The notes below the pieces were generated by a model that was not told the origin of the DNA, searched no databases, and saw nothing but the letters and a program-made list of their open reading frames with translations. From Lentzea jiangxiensis (GTDB lineage Bacteria; Actinomycetota; Actinomycetes; Mycobacteriales; Pseudonocardiaceae): a DNA stretch of 64,000 bases. The stretch is from assembly GCF_900104175.1 (NCBI RefSeq), contig NZ_FNIX01000008.1:124001-188000 (forward strand). The letters run 5' to 3'. Positions 17,861 through 26,749 of this stretch are shown here, piece by piece. The position numbers and the translations under genes are program-made. Position 1 is the first letter of the stretch, and each line of letters starts with the position of its first letter.

Positions 17861-20800
17861 TCACCCGACGGAAGCGAGTCCCTGTTCCGCCGGCGCGGTG
17901 CTCACCGGGGGAGGCGGCAGGTCCGCCACCGCGAGCGTGCGGGACGCGGCCGTGCGGGCGAGCCTGCGGGCCAGCCGGTGCGCCGGGTGGACGGTCTCCC
18001 GGTCGGCGACGCCGGCCAGTCTTTCCGCGACGGCGTCACGCACCTCGTCCGGCACCTCGTGCCCCCGCCGGACCAGCTCGCGCACCGCGAGCTCGGCCAG
18101 CTCGTCGACGGAGTACGGGGCCAGGTCCCACCCCGCCAGGAAGCAGTCGGCGAGCGTCGGCACCTGCTGGAACAGCGGGACCAGCCGGGTGTGTTCGCCG
18201 AGCACCACGACGACCGGGTCAGCGGCCCCGCGCAACATCAGCGCCGCCATCGTCTCGACCACCTCGAGACCGTGATCGGGATCGACGTCACCATCGAGGT
18301 CCACCACGAGCACACCGCCGATGGCGTCCTCGAAAGCCGTTCGCACCAGGCTTTCCGCTTGCCCCGGCCACTGGGAGGTCAGGTCCGTCGCGACGGATCT
18401 GCGGACCACGTGCCCCACCCGCACCAGCCGGAGCTCCGACAGCGCCTGGGCGTACAACCGGGCGATCTCACTGCGTCCGCTGCCGCGCTTGCCGCCGATG
18501 ACCACGTTCGCGCCGTTGCCGAGCGGCTGGTTGTTCCGCTTGGCGGTGGTCAGGCGGACGAGCGCCGCGCCGGCGGCGTCGCGGAGCGCGGCCTGCCCGA
18601 CCATCGCGTGGAAGCGCTTCCAGCTGGTGCTGGCCAGAACGGCGGCGGCGGGGTCGAGCTCGTCCCCGCGGTGCGCGGGCTCGCTTCCCACGGCCGCCTG
18701 CAGCACCTCGATCTCGGACTGCAGGTCGGCCGCCGTGAGGCGGTTCATCTCCACGTCCCTGGTCGGCGGCGCCACCGCCAGGCGGGACGCCTGGTTGTTG
18801 ACCATGGCCTCGAACAGCTTGCGCGCCACACGGCCGTTGCCGAAGGTCGCGTTCTTCGGCACGCGTTCGAAGTACTCGGTGAGCGCCTGCAAACCGTCCT
18901 CGGTCAGCTCGTAGTAGTGCTTGCGGCAGAGGTTGGTCGTGATCGTGACGAGCTCGTCGACGCTGTAGTTCGGGAACTCGATCGTGCGGGTGAACCTGGA
19001 GGCGAGACCGGGGTTGGACTCCAGGAACTGCTCCATCAGCTCGGAGTAGCCGGCGACGATCACGACGATGGACTCGCGCTGGTCCTCCATGATCTTCATG
19101 AGCGCGTCGATGGCCTCCTGACCGAAGTCCGGCCCGGAACCGCCCGTCTGCGCCGACAGGGTGTAGGCCTCGTCGATGAAGAGCACGCCGCCGATCGCCT
19201 TCGTGACCACCTCTGTCGTCTTGATGGCGGTGGAGCCGATGTACTGGCCGACCAGGTCCGCACGCGCGACCTCGACCATGTGGCCCTTCTCCAGCACCCC
19301 CAGTTCCGCGAGAACCGTGCCGTAGAGCCTGGCGACCGTCGTCTTACCGGTACCGGGTGGCCCCGCGAACACGAGGTGCCTCGACATCGGAGGCATCGGC
19401 AAGCCCATCTGCTTGCGCGCCTGCGACATCTTGATGAGGTTGATCAGCGCGGTGACCTCGTGCTTCACCCCGTTCAGGCCGACGAGGGTCTCCAGCTCCG
19501 CCAACGGCCCCGACAGCGGGGTGTCCGGATCGGTCGCCTGCAGGGACGCGGGAGCGGCAGCCTCCCGGTCCGCTCGCGCGCCCACGGCGGACGCGACCGA
19601 CACCGGCCGTTGCTGCCCTGCCCTCGCGGTCGCGGCCTCTTCGATCGTCACGCGGTCCTCACCGAAGCGGCGCACGTCCACACCACGGCTTTCCCGCACC
19701 ACGCACCGGCTGAGCAGCACCGGCTCAGCCGTGTCCAGGCTGATGCCGTCCTCCTCGCTGCCGACCACTTCACATTCGGTCAGGGTGCCGCCGGCGCCGG
19801 ACGAGAAGTTGACGCCCGTGCCCTTCGACGACAGCACGCGGCACCGCGTCAGCTTCGACACCGCGCCGGACCGCAGGTCGATCCCGTGGCCACGAGCACC
19901 CACGAACTCGCTGTCCTGCACGGAGAGCTGGGTGTCCGAGGCGCGCAACCCGCTGCCGCGCACCAGGAACGACGTCAGCGAGGCACGAACGCCTTCGCCG
20001 AACACGATCGCCGCCTCCGCGGTCGACTCGACCCGCACGTCCGAGGCGTCCACAGCGGATCCGCCGGAGACGTCCAGCGCGGTCCCGCCCGCCACGTCCA
20101 GTTCGACGTCGGACAGCCTGATCACGCTCTTGCCCACGACCACCAGACCGCGCTGCGGACCCGCTCCCAAGCGCAGACCGGAGAAAGCCGGTTGGGACTC
20201 GGTGCCCACGTGCACCGCGATCTGGGCGATGCCGTCGAGCTGGACGCCGTCGAACCGGGGAGAGCTGCCCTCGCCCACCGCGATGCCGACCGGCGACTCG
20301 CCGATCCGGCAGTCGGCGAACCTCGGTGAGGAGCCGCCGTTGACCTGGACCGCGGTGCGACCGACACCGGTGAACGAACAACCGGTGAACACCGGCGCCG
20401 CCGCACCCGCGATGTGCGCCGACTGCACGGCCGCGCCGTCGAACGACGAGTCCACGATGGACATCGCGCCCTTGCTCATCAGGTACAGGTCGACGTTCTG
20501 ACTCCCGGTCACGGTGAGCTGGACGACCTTCAGGCTTCCCCGTTGCTCTGCCACCACCGCGGGTTTGGCCGCACCGGTGACCTCGCACTGCTCGGCCTGG
20601 ATGGCGCCATCGCCGTTGACGCACAGCCCGTTGCCCTGCGGGCGGGTGATCACGCATCGGCGCAGCGACAGCAACCCGCGTTCCGTCGCCACCACCGCGG
20701 ACGAACCGGTGTCGACGATCTGGGTGTCCTCGACGGTGCTGAGGGAGGGAGACGTCGTGACGATGGCCGCTCCCGCCGGGTTCGTCACCTTGCAACCGCG

Positions 20801-21175
20801 CAACGCGACCGCGCCGGTGCCACGCGCGTAGATCGCCGCCCACGACGCGGCGGAGAGGTCGCAGCTGTCGAAGGCGACCTCTCCGCGGACCACGTCGATC
20901 CCGGCGAGCTGCGGGTCCTCGCAGCGCAGCACGAGGCCGTTGAGCCGGACGGCTTCCGCGTTCGCGACGAGAACGCTCCCCTGCTTCGCGACGACCTCGA
21001 CGGTGCCGCCGTTCTCGGCGCTGAGCGTCACGAGCTTGCTGACGACCAGGTTCTCCTCGTACCGGCCGGGCGCGATGGAGATCATGGCGCCGGGCTGGGC
21101 ATTGCCGAGCGCGGCGGTGATGGACGGGAACGCGCCCGGCCGGTCGCCCGCTACCACGAGCATCTGTCGGTTCAT
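17861..21175 (-). CDS. EccA-like protein: parallel beta-helix fused to tandem CbxX/CfqX AAA+ ATPase domains (1104 aa)
   Basis: Residues 1 to about 500 are many short repeats with the Asp/Gly/Val spacing of a right-handed parallel beta-helix. After a linker, an AAA+ domain of the CbxX/CfqX/SpoVK type carries Walker A GPPGTGKT (G605-K611) and Walker B VLFIDEAYTL. A second AAA+ domain follows, in which the Walker A reads GGKRGSGRS (R901 at the lysine position) and Walker B reads VLVVDLDGD, so it is probably inactive. EccA proteins are the cytosolic ATPases of ESX loci and share the CbxX-type ATPase domain, so a role in substrate handling is inferred. ATG 21175 has GGTGG just upstream; an in-frame TTG at 21193 overlaps the stop of the preceding gene, so translational coupling is likely. 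Confidence 0.85.
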   Translation of the reverse strand: MNRQMLVVAGDRPGAFPSITAALGNAQPGAMISIAPGRYEENLVVSKLVTLSAENGGTVEVVAKQGSVLVANAEAVRLNGLVLRCEDPQLAGIDVVRGEVAFDSCDLSAASWAAIYARGTGAVALRGCKVTNPAGAAIVTTSPSLSTVEDTQIVDTGSSAVVATERGLLSLRRCVITRPQGNGLCVNGDGAIQAEQCEVTGAAKPAVVAEQRGSLKVVQLTVTGSQNVDLYLMSKGAMSIVDSSFDGAAVQSAHIAGAAAPVFTGCSFTGVGRTAVQVNGGSSPRFADCRIGESPVGIAVGEGSSPRFDGVQLDGIAQIAVHVGTESQPAFSGLRLGAGPQRGLVVVGKSVIRLSDVELDVAGGTALDVSGGSAVDASDVRVESTAEAAIVFGEGVRASLTSFLVRGSGLRASDTQLSVQDSEFVGARGHGIDLRSGAVSKLTRCRVLSSKGTGVNFSSGAGGTLTECEVVGSEEDGISLDTAEPVLLSRCVVRESRGVDVRRFGEDRVTIEEAATARAGQQRPVSVASAVGARADREAAAPASLQATDPDTPLSGPLAELETLVGLNGVKHEVTALINLIKMSQARKQMGLPMPPMSRHLVFAGPPGTGKTTVARLYGTVLAELGVLEKGHMVEVARADLVGQYIGSTAIKTTEVVTKAIGGVLFIDEAYTLSAQTGGSGPDFGQEAIDALMKIMEDQRESIVVIVAGYSELMEQFLESNPGLASRFTRTIEFPNYSVDELVTITTNLCRKHYYELTEDGLQALTEYFERVPKNATFGNGRVARKLFEAMVNNQASRLAVAPPTRDVEMNRLTAADLQSEIEVLQAAVGSEPAHRGDELDPAAAVLASTSWKRFHAMVGQAALRDAAGAALVRLTTAKRNNQPLGNGANVVIGGKRGSGRSEIARLYAQALSELRLVRVGHVVRRSVATDLTSQWPGQAESLVRTAFEDAIGGVLVVDLDGDVDPDHGLEVVETMAALMLRGAADPVVVVLGEHTRLVPLFQQVPTLADCFLAGWDLAPYSVDELAELAVRELVRRGHEVPDEVRDAVAERLAGVADRETVHPAHRLARRLARTAASRTLAVADLPPPPVSTAPAEQGLASVG

Positions 21176-21189
21176 CGGTCCACCAATCC

Positions 21190-23949
21190 TCAAGCCAAGC
21201 CTGGCAATGCGCCGAAACGGTCCGCGAAGGCGCGGTTCAGCTGAACGGACGGGCTACTGCTGCGCCACCGCTCCACCTGCCTGTGCAACGAGTTCAGCGC
21301 GAGTTCGTCGAGTGAGATCCGGTTCGGGTCGACGCGTCCCTCCGCGTCGATCTCGACAGCCGTCAGCTCGCGCAGGAGGATGTGGCCGCGGCCGCCGTCG
21401 GCCTGCGGTCCGGTCATCTCCAGCACCTTGAAGTTGGTACCCGGCACGAACAACACGCGCTCCGGCGCACCGTTGTCGGGTTCGAGGAGCTTGGTGCGGC
21501 GTGCTGTCATCGACCACACGAGCACGTCGACCTCACCGTCACCGTCCGCGGGCGGTCCGGTGAGCGCGTGCAGGAATCCCCACTCGGTGAACAGCTTGTG
21601 ATCGCGGTAGAGGTCCCACTGGCCGGGCGTGGGCGACGCGGTGAACACGACGGGACCGCGGTGGGACGGCAACCTGCTCAGGCCGGCCACGACACAGCGC
21701 GCGAACGGGACGTGCGGGCCGACCGCCGCGGTGCGCAGCGCGCTGTCCACCGCCTTGCCGCGGTCGGTCAGGAAGAGCTGCACGGCGACCGCGTCGGTGA
21801 GGACCTCGGCGGACGAGCTCGAGAGCGCTCCCTGGAAGCCGGGGTGCTGGGAGAGGATCCGGGCGACCGAGTTCGACAGCACGCCGTACTCGGCACCCAG
21901 CGTGCGCCGCAACCAGGCGCGCTCGTCGTCGATACCCGACCCCGGCAGCAGACCCGCCGCTTCCGGTGAGGGGACGGGCTGCCGCCGGGCGATCGCGGGC
22001 GCGGCCGCCTCGACGGGGCGGGGACCTCCGGGGTCGGCACCGTGCCCGTTGGCGTCGCCGACGTCTGCGTCGCCGGTCGAGGCCGTGTTTCCCGTCCCCG
22101 CGGCACCTTCACGTGTCGGCTCCTCGGCCGGGCCGGCGGCCCCGGGCACGATCGACCGTGCTTGAAGGGAAGGCGGAGCCACCGCGGGCCGCGGTGCCTG
22201 CGGCACTGCGGGGCCGGTGACCTCGGGCACGATCAGCCCCGGCTGAACAGGAGGCGGAGCCACCGCGGGCCGCGGTGCGCGCGGTGCGGCCGGACCGGCT
22301 CCACCTGGTCCGGGCAGTGGCACGGGGTCGCCGAACGCGTCCGCGTCGGACGCGATCACCGGTGGAACCACGTGGGGAGATCGCGCATCCGGTGCCGGGG
22401 CGACGGGCGGAGGACCGGTGGGGACGACCCCCGGCGCCCCGTTCGGGGCTGCCGGTCGCCCGGCGTCCCCGTGACCTTCCGAACCGCCGGGGCGACTCCA
22501 CCGCGGAACGGCGTACTCGTCGGTGAGCTGGGCGGTGGGCGCGGCCACGGCGCTGATCGCCGCGGGCATTCCGCCGGGTGCCGGCGGCACGGCGTCCGGC
22601 GTCGACGTGCCGGGGGTGAAGACCTCGGCCGAGCTCTCCGCGTCCGCCACGCCTCGCGCGGCTTGGGAGGTGGTGGGCCGGGCCTGCGCGTCCAGCAGTG
22701 ATCGGGCGTGGAGAACGCGGCTCATCGGACGCACCGAGTTGCCCAGCCTCTGGGAGAGATCGGCCGCGAGGTACTCCATGCGGGCGAGGTCGGCGTCGTT
22801 CTCCGCCTCGTACATCAGGTTGTGGGTCACCGGGTCGGCCGGGATCAGCCTGATGGCGTCGACGTTCGCCGTCGCGGCCGGGGGACGCACGAGAAGCCCG
22901 GACTGGACGACCTCCACGACGGCGTCGACCGAGTAGTGGTAGACGCCGGGCGCGAGCTGCACACCTCCGGGGACAGGCGCGCGATGCGTCACCACGGTGG
23001 GCACCCTGGGCGGCTCGACGTTCGAGATCCGCGGCTGGTACTTGATCTCCCTGGCGTAGGCGTGCCACCCGAGAGTGCCGTCCGGGCGCACGGTGAAGAT
23101 CTCCGGTGCGACCGCGGGACCGATCGGCATCCCCGTGTAGAACACGACCTCGTGACCGAGAGCGTCGGCGATCGTCTGCCCGAGCTGGCTCCTGGGCACG
23201 GACATCGGCCCGTACTGGATGAATCGTGCGCGCTCGCGCAGGTTCTCGGGCAGTTGACGCCACAGCAGAGCGACGTCGTCCTGGCCGAGCGGTACCCCGC
23301 CCGGGCTGCCGAGCACCACGCTGAGGTGCTCCGGCTGGCACGGCATGACCTCGATCAGGCGCTGGCGGTTGGCCCGCAGCTGCGGGTCGTCGCCCATGGG
23401 CCGGATCCAGACACCGCTGGGCATCGGCTCGGCGATCCCGCGGGCGCTGGTCGGGAAGTTCTCCGCCACCAGGTCCGCGTCCCAGACCGGCCGCGGGAAC
23501 CTCTTCGCCTCGAACTTCGGCGGCTTTCCCGGGGTGCAGCGCACCCAGCCGCTGTTCGGTCCGGAGTGGACGAACAGCGATCCTCCCGCGCCGCACAGCA
23601 CCGGACCGTCCGGGACGAGCACGGTGCGCTTGAGGCGTTCCGCCATCCAGTGGCCGGCGAGAGCCGTGGTCTCCCGCGAACGCCCGCCGATCACCAGGCG
23701 CACACCGCGCCTGCGTTTCGGCAGCACCTGTGCGACGGACTCCCACCACGAGAGCGGCGAACTCGCCGGCAGGTCGACCACGACGAGGTCGTTCTCGGTG
23801 TCCTGCGCGACGGTGAGCGCCAGGTCCTGCGCCGCTTTCGTCATGTTGCCCGTCGGGTACACCACGAGGGCGTTGCCGACGGTGTGCTTGGTCAGACCGA
23901 ATCCACCGCCGGACTCCCGGTCGCGGGTCATGATCGCCATCGTCGTCAT
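21190..23949 (-). CDS. T7SS-locus protein with Pro-rich linker and degenerate ADP-ribosyltransferase-like C-terminal domain (919 aa)
   Basis: ATG 23949 overlaps the eccB stop codon as ATGA, so the two are translationally coupled. Residues 1-390 form an unrecognised globular region with ordered beta-alpha segments (LVVVDLPASSPLSWW, VRLVIGGRSRETTALAGHW). Residues 430-680 are Pro/Ala/Gly-rich linker with a repeated APRPAVAPP-type unit. The last 230 residues resemble the ART fold: a basic strand with R (FARCVV), VVFTASPTP, and ERVLFVPGTNFKVLE near 830-843. In active R-S-E transferases a glutamate directly precedes this VLF strand; here it is R831, so catalysis is doubtful. It is probably a structural or adaptor component of the secretion system. 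The family assignment is inference. Confidence 0.6.
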   Translation of the reverse strand: MTTMAIMTRDRESGGGFGLTKHTVGNALVVYPTGNMTKAAQDLALTVAQDTENDLVVVDLPASSPLSWWESVAQVLPKRRRGVRLVIGGRSRETTALAGHWMAERLKRTVLVPDGPVLCGAGGSLFVHSGPNSGWVRCTPGKPPKFEAKRFPRPVWDADLVAENFPTSARGIAEPMPSGVWIRPMGDDPQLRANRQRLIEVMPCQPEHLSVVLGSPGGVPLGQDDVALLWRQLPENLRERARFIQYGPMSVPRSQLGQTIADALGHEVVFYTGMPIGPAVAPEIFTVRPDGTLGWHAYAREIKYQPRISNVEPPRVPTVVTHRAPVPGGVQLAPGVYHYSVDAVVEVVQSGLLVRPPAATANVDAIRLIPADPVTHNLMYEAENDADLARMEYLAADLSQRLGNSVRPMSRVLHARSLLDAQARPTTSQAARGVADAESSAEVFTPGTSTPDAVPPAPGGMPAAISAVAAPTAQLTDEYAVPRWSRPGGSEGHGDAGRPAAPNGAPGVVPTGPPPVAPAPDARSPHVVPPVIASDADAFGDPVPLPGPGGAGPAAPRAPRPAVAPPPVQPGLIVPEVTGPAVPQAPRPAVAPPSLQARSIVPGAAGPAEEPTREGAAGTGNTASTGDADVGDANGHGADPGGPRPVEAAAPAIARRQPVPSPEAAGLLPGSGIDDERAWLRRTLGAEYGVLSNSVARILSQHPGFQGALSSSSAEVLTDAVAVQLFLTDRGKAVDSALRTAAVGPHVPFARCVVAGLSRLPSHRGPVVFTASPTPGQWDLYRDHKLFTEWGFLHALTGPPADGDGEVDVLVWSMTARRTKLLEPDNGAPERVLFVPGTNFKVLEMTGPQADGGRGHILLRELTAVEIDAEGRVDPNRISLDELALNSLHRQVERWRSSSPSVQLNRAFADRFGALPGLA

Positions 23950-25286
23950 CCTCCTTGCTCGACGACCACAGCGCTGCGGGTGAGAACAGGGCCCGCCGGG
24001 ATCGTGGAAAGCACTTCGGTGGGCATCGGAACAGGCTGCACACCGCCCAGGCCGAGTGCCTGGATCGAGTCGTCGTCGGGGACCAGGTAGCGCTTCCCGC
24101 GATCAGTGATCAGGTGGCGCTCCGGGGTCTTCCGGCCTTCGGGGATCGGCATCTTCGCCACGAGGAGCCCGCGGCTGGGCGGAATCCGCACACCGGCGGA
24201 CCACCTGTCGGCACCGGGCACGGTCACCACCCGGCTGACGACCTCGTTGCCCCTGCCTTCCTGGCGCAGGCACGGGTGGCCCGTCGTGCCGTCCAGCGGC
24301 TTCTTGCCCGCGACGTCGGGCAACCGGGTGAGCATCGACTGGTCGGGGGAGAACGGCGCGGTGAGGACCGACTGCGCGTCGATCTTCACCGGCGTCCTGC
24401 CGGGCTGGGCCTTCATCAGCTCGAACTCGGTCGCGGAGAGCGGCGCGAGCCCCCTGTCCAGCAGGACGTAGCGCTGCTCGGTGCCGTTGCCGGGATCGTG
24501 GGTGAACAGGTCTCCGATCCTGCGCTTCTCACCCGCGACGGTCAGACCGGGGCCACCCGCTTTCGGAACGGGAGCCGGTGTGAGCGCCGGGCCGTCCGGC
24601 ACGAGGTCGAGCCACGCGGCAGGCACACGTGGTGCCCTCGTCGCCGTCAACCCGAAGACCACGAGCGCCTTGTCGTCCGGAACCTGGTACTTGATGCCCC
24701 TCCAGATCAGGAAGAGCTTGCCGTCAGCCGACTGGACCGGCGCGTACCGGTCGTCCGGAAGCGGCTCGTTCCTCTCGTCCGGCACGAAGTTCACGACGAG
24801 GCCCGGCCTGCCGCCCTCGGCGGGGGTCGTCGGGCACAGCAACCACGACGGCGGCAGGATCTCCTTGGCGGCCGGCACGGTGTCCGGTGCGCCCTGGATG
24901 CCCATCCGCGGGCCACGCGCCAGGCCTTCCAGCGACTTCCGCGAGATGACCTCGACGCGGTTGCCGTTGCCCTGGATCAACATGGCGGACGCGAGGTTCG
25001 GCGTCGACACGAGCATGTTGTCCAGGAACACGTACCGCGTGCCGGACTCCTTCTCGACGAGGATGGCGCCCTTCTTCTTCCACGCGGTGCTACCGCCGGG
25101 CACGATCAGGCCGTAGACGCCGAACCCGATCACGATGAGGACGGCCACGAAGGCACCGGTGATCAGTCCCGCCCGGCCACGCCGGGTCGGCGGCTCCATG
25201 TTGGACGGATCGCCGACCGTCAGCGCGGTCGTCATCCGCTGCATCAGGAACTGGTAGGCGTGCACGTGGTCTTTCTGCGTCTGCAC
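23946..25286 (-). CDS. eccB: Type VII secretion core component EccB
   Basis: The protein opens with VQTQKDHVHAYQFLMQRM, the hallmark N-terminus of EccB, so I place the start at GTG 25286, four bases after the eccD stop. About 35 residues in, a single membrane helix (AGLITGAFVAVLIVIGFGVYGLIV) precedes a large extracytoplasmic domain with the repeated EccB modules (for example YVFLDNMLVSTPNLASAMLI and RYVLLDRGLAPLSATEFELM). EccB is part of the ESX inner-membrane complex with EccC and EccD. The length of 446 residues is normal. Its tail overlaps the following gene by ATGA. Confidence 0.95.
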   Translation of the reverse strand: MQTQKDHVHAYQFLMQRMTTALTVGDPSNMEPPTRRGRAGLITGAFVAVLIVIGFGVYGLIVPGGSTAWKKKGAILVEKESGTRYVFLDNMLVSTPNLASAMLIQGNGNRVEVISRKSLEGLARGPRMGIQGAPDTVPAAKEILPPSWLLCPTTPAEGGRPGLVVNFVPDERNEPLPDDRYAPVQSADGKLFLIWRGIKYQVPDDKALVVFGLTATRAPRVPAAWLDLVPDGPALTPAPVPKAGGPGLTVAGEKRRIGDLFTHDPGNGTEQRYVLLDRGLAPLSATEFELMKAQPGRTPVKIDAQSVLTAPFSPDQSMLTRLPDVAGKKPLDGTTGHPCLRQEGRGNEVVSRVVTVPGADRWSAGVRIPPSRGLLVAKMPIPEGRKTPERHLITDRGKRYLVPDDDSIQALGLGGVQPVPMPTEVLSTIPAGPVLTRSAVVVEQGG

Positions 25287-25290
25287 CTGC

Positions 25291-26706
25291 TCACCCGGCC
25301 AATCCGCGTGCCCACGCGTACACACCCAGGACCTGGAGCAGCACCGGAACCGTGGCGGCCGCCACGAGCGACTCGAGCCACTGCGCCCGCTGCACCCAGA
25401 TCGGCACCAGGCGCCGGGTCGGCGGGCGCAGCACGGCGAGCACGAACGCGATCAGCGCGGCCGCCGCGACCCCGAGCACGACCAGGAGCCAGCCGAGCGT
25501 CAGCGACTCGCCGAAGGCGGACAGCAGCTCGACGCAGCCCGCGACGCCGGCGGCGACGAGAGCGATCCGCTGCCAGACGTTGAGGAAGCCGCCCGAGCGG
25601 ACGAGGGCGGAGAGGGTGATCAGCACCGCGAGCGTCGTCGGCGCCCACCCCGGTGCGTCGTAGAGCACCGGGTAGCTGAACGTGAAGACGAGAGCCGCCG
25701 TGACCATGAACGTGGTCAGGTACCGGTCGGCGTTCTTGGTGCGTTCGATGATCTGCTCCGCCTCGAGCGGGTCGATGTCGGTCTGCAGCTCCTCCGCCGT
25801 GCGGGGCAGCTGAGGTCCGCGCAGCTTCGCCATCCGGATCACCAGCGTCGGCACGCCCACCAGCACGGCCAGCGCGGTCACGGAGTAGATCCCGGCAGCG
25901 CTCGCGGGCTCGAGCCCCATGCCGAGGTGGGTCCGCATTCCGGCGAACGCCACCAGCCCCGCGCCCATGAGCACCGCCAGAGGCGTCACCGGCAGCTCTG
26001 GCGCCCACAGCACCGCCGCGCCCAGCAACGTCGCCGCCGCGACCAGCAGGGTGAGCCCGCCCAGCGCGACCGAGCTCGGGTCGAGGTCCAGCGCGGCCTC
26101 GGCTCCGTTCGCCGCGACAGCGCCCGTGAGTGCCAGGTGCGCCAGACCGGGCACGGCGAGCACGAGTGCCAGGGGCTGGTCCCCCAGCTTGCGGGACAAC
26201 GGCATCGACGCACCGGCCAGCAGCAGGCCGATGACGGCGGTCGTGAGCGCCGCGGTCAGCGTCGAGCCCGCCCGCATCGCGAGCGAGGCCATCACAGCCG
26301 TCGCCACCACGATCAGGGTCAGGAACAGCCACCGGCTGAACTCCGGCTTCCAGCGGTCCTTCTGCCTGCTCAGCGCGGTCGCCATGCCGTCGGAGATGTC
26401 GTCGAACGCCAGCTCCGGCAACGGGTTCGCCGCCGGGCGGAGGTAGAACGTCTCCCCCTCCACCCACTCCAGGTTCTCCGGAGTCCCTTCCGGGTCGAGA
26501 GGGGGCTCTCCCAGCCTCTGGATCACCCAGGACCGCTCGCCGGTGCTCTCGACGCCCCCGACGACGTGGTCGTTCGGATCTGTCGTGTGCTTGAGCAACA
26601 CCGGCAGAAGACTCGCCACGGGAATCGAGACGGGCACGGCGAGATCCGCGCGCCCGGCCGGGCCGAACACGGTGATGCGGCAGAGTTCCGCCTGCGCACT
26701 CGTCAT
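25291..26706 (-). CDS. eccD: Type VII secretion integral membrane protein EccD
   Basis: ATG 26706 has GAGGAAG upstream at normal spacing. Residues 1-110 form a ubiquitin-like (YukD) cytosolic domain beginning CRITVFGPAGRADLAVPVSIPVASLLP, followed by a linker and about eleven hydrophobic helices up to residue 471. That is the standard architecture and length of EccD, which forms the membrane vestibule of the ESX machine. The gene is spaced 43 bases from eccC and four bases from eccB, consistent with one transcript. Confidence 0.95.
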   Translation of the reverse strand: MTSAQAELCRITVFGPAGRADLAVPVSIPVASLLPVLLKHTTDPNDHVVGGVESTGERSWVIQRLGEPPLDPEGTPENLEWVEGETFYLRPAANPLPELAFDDISDGMATALSRQKDRWKPEFSRWLFLTLIVVATAVMASLAMRAGSTLTAALTTAVIGLLLAGASMPLSRKLGDQPLALVLAVPGLAHLALTGAVAANGAEAALDLDPSSVALGGLTLLVAAATLLGAAVLWAPELPVTPLAVLMGAGLVAFAGMRTHLGMGLEPASAAGIYSVTALAVLVGVPTLVIRMAKLRGPQLPRTAEELQTDIDPLEAEQIIERTKNADRYLTTFMVTAALVFTFSYPVLYDAPGWAPTTLAVLITLSALVRSGGFLNVWQRIALVAAGVAGCVELLSAFGESLTLGWLLVVLGVAAAALIAFVLAVLRPPTRRLVPIWVQRAQWLESLVAAATVPVLLQVLGVYAWARGLAG

Positions 26707-26749
26707 GACAACTTCCTCTTGATCCTGCTCTTGTTCGTCTCGACCACGA

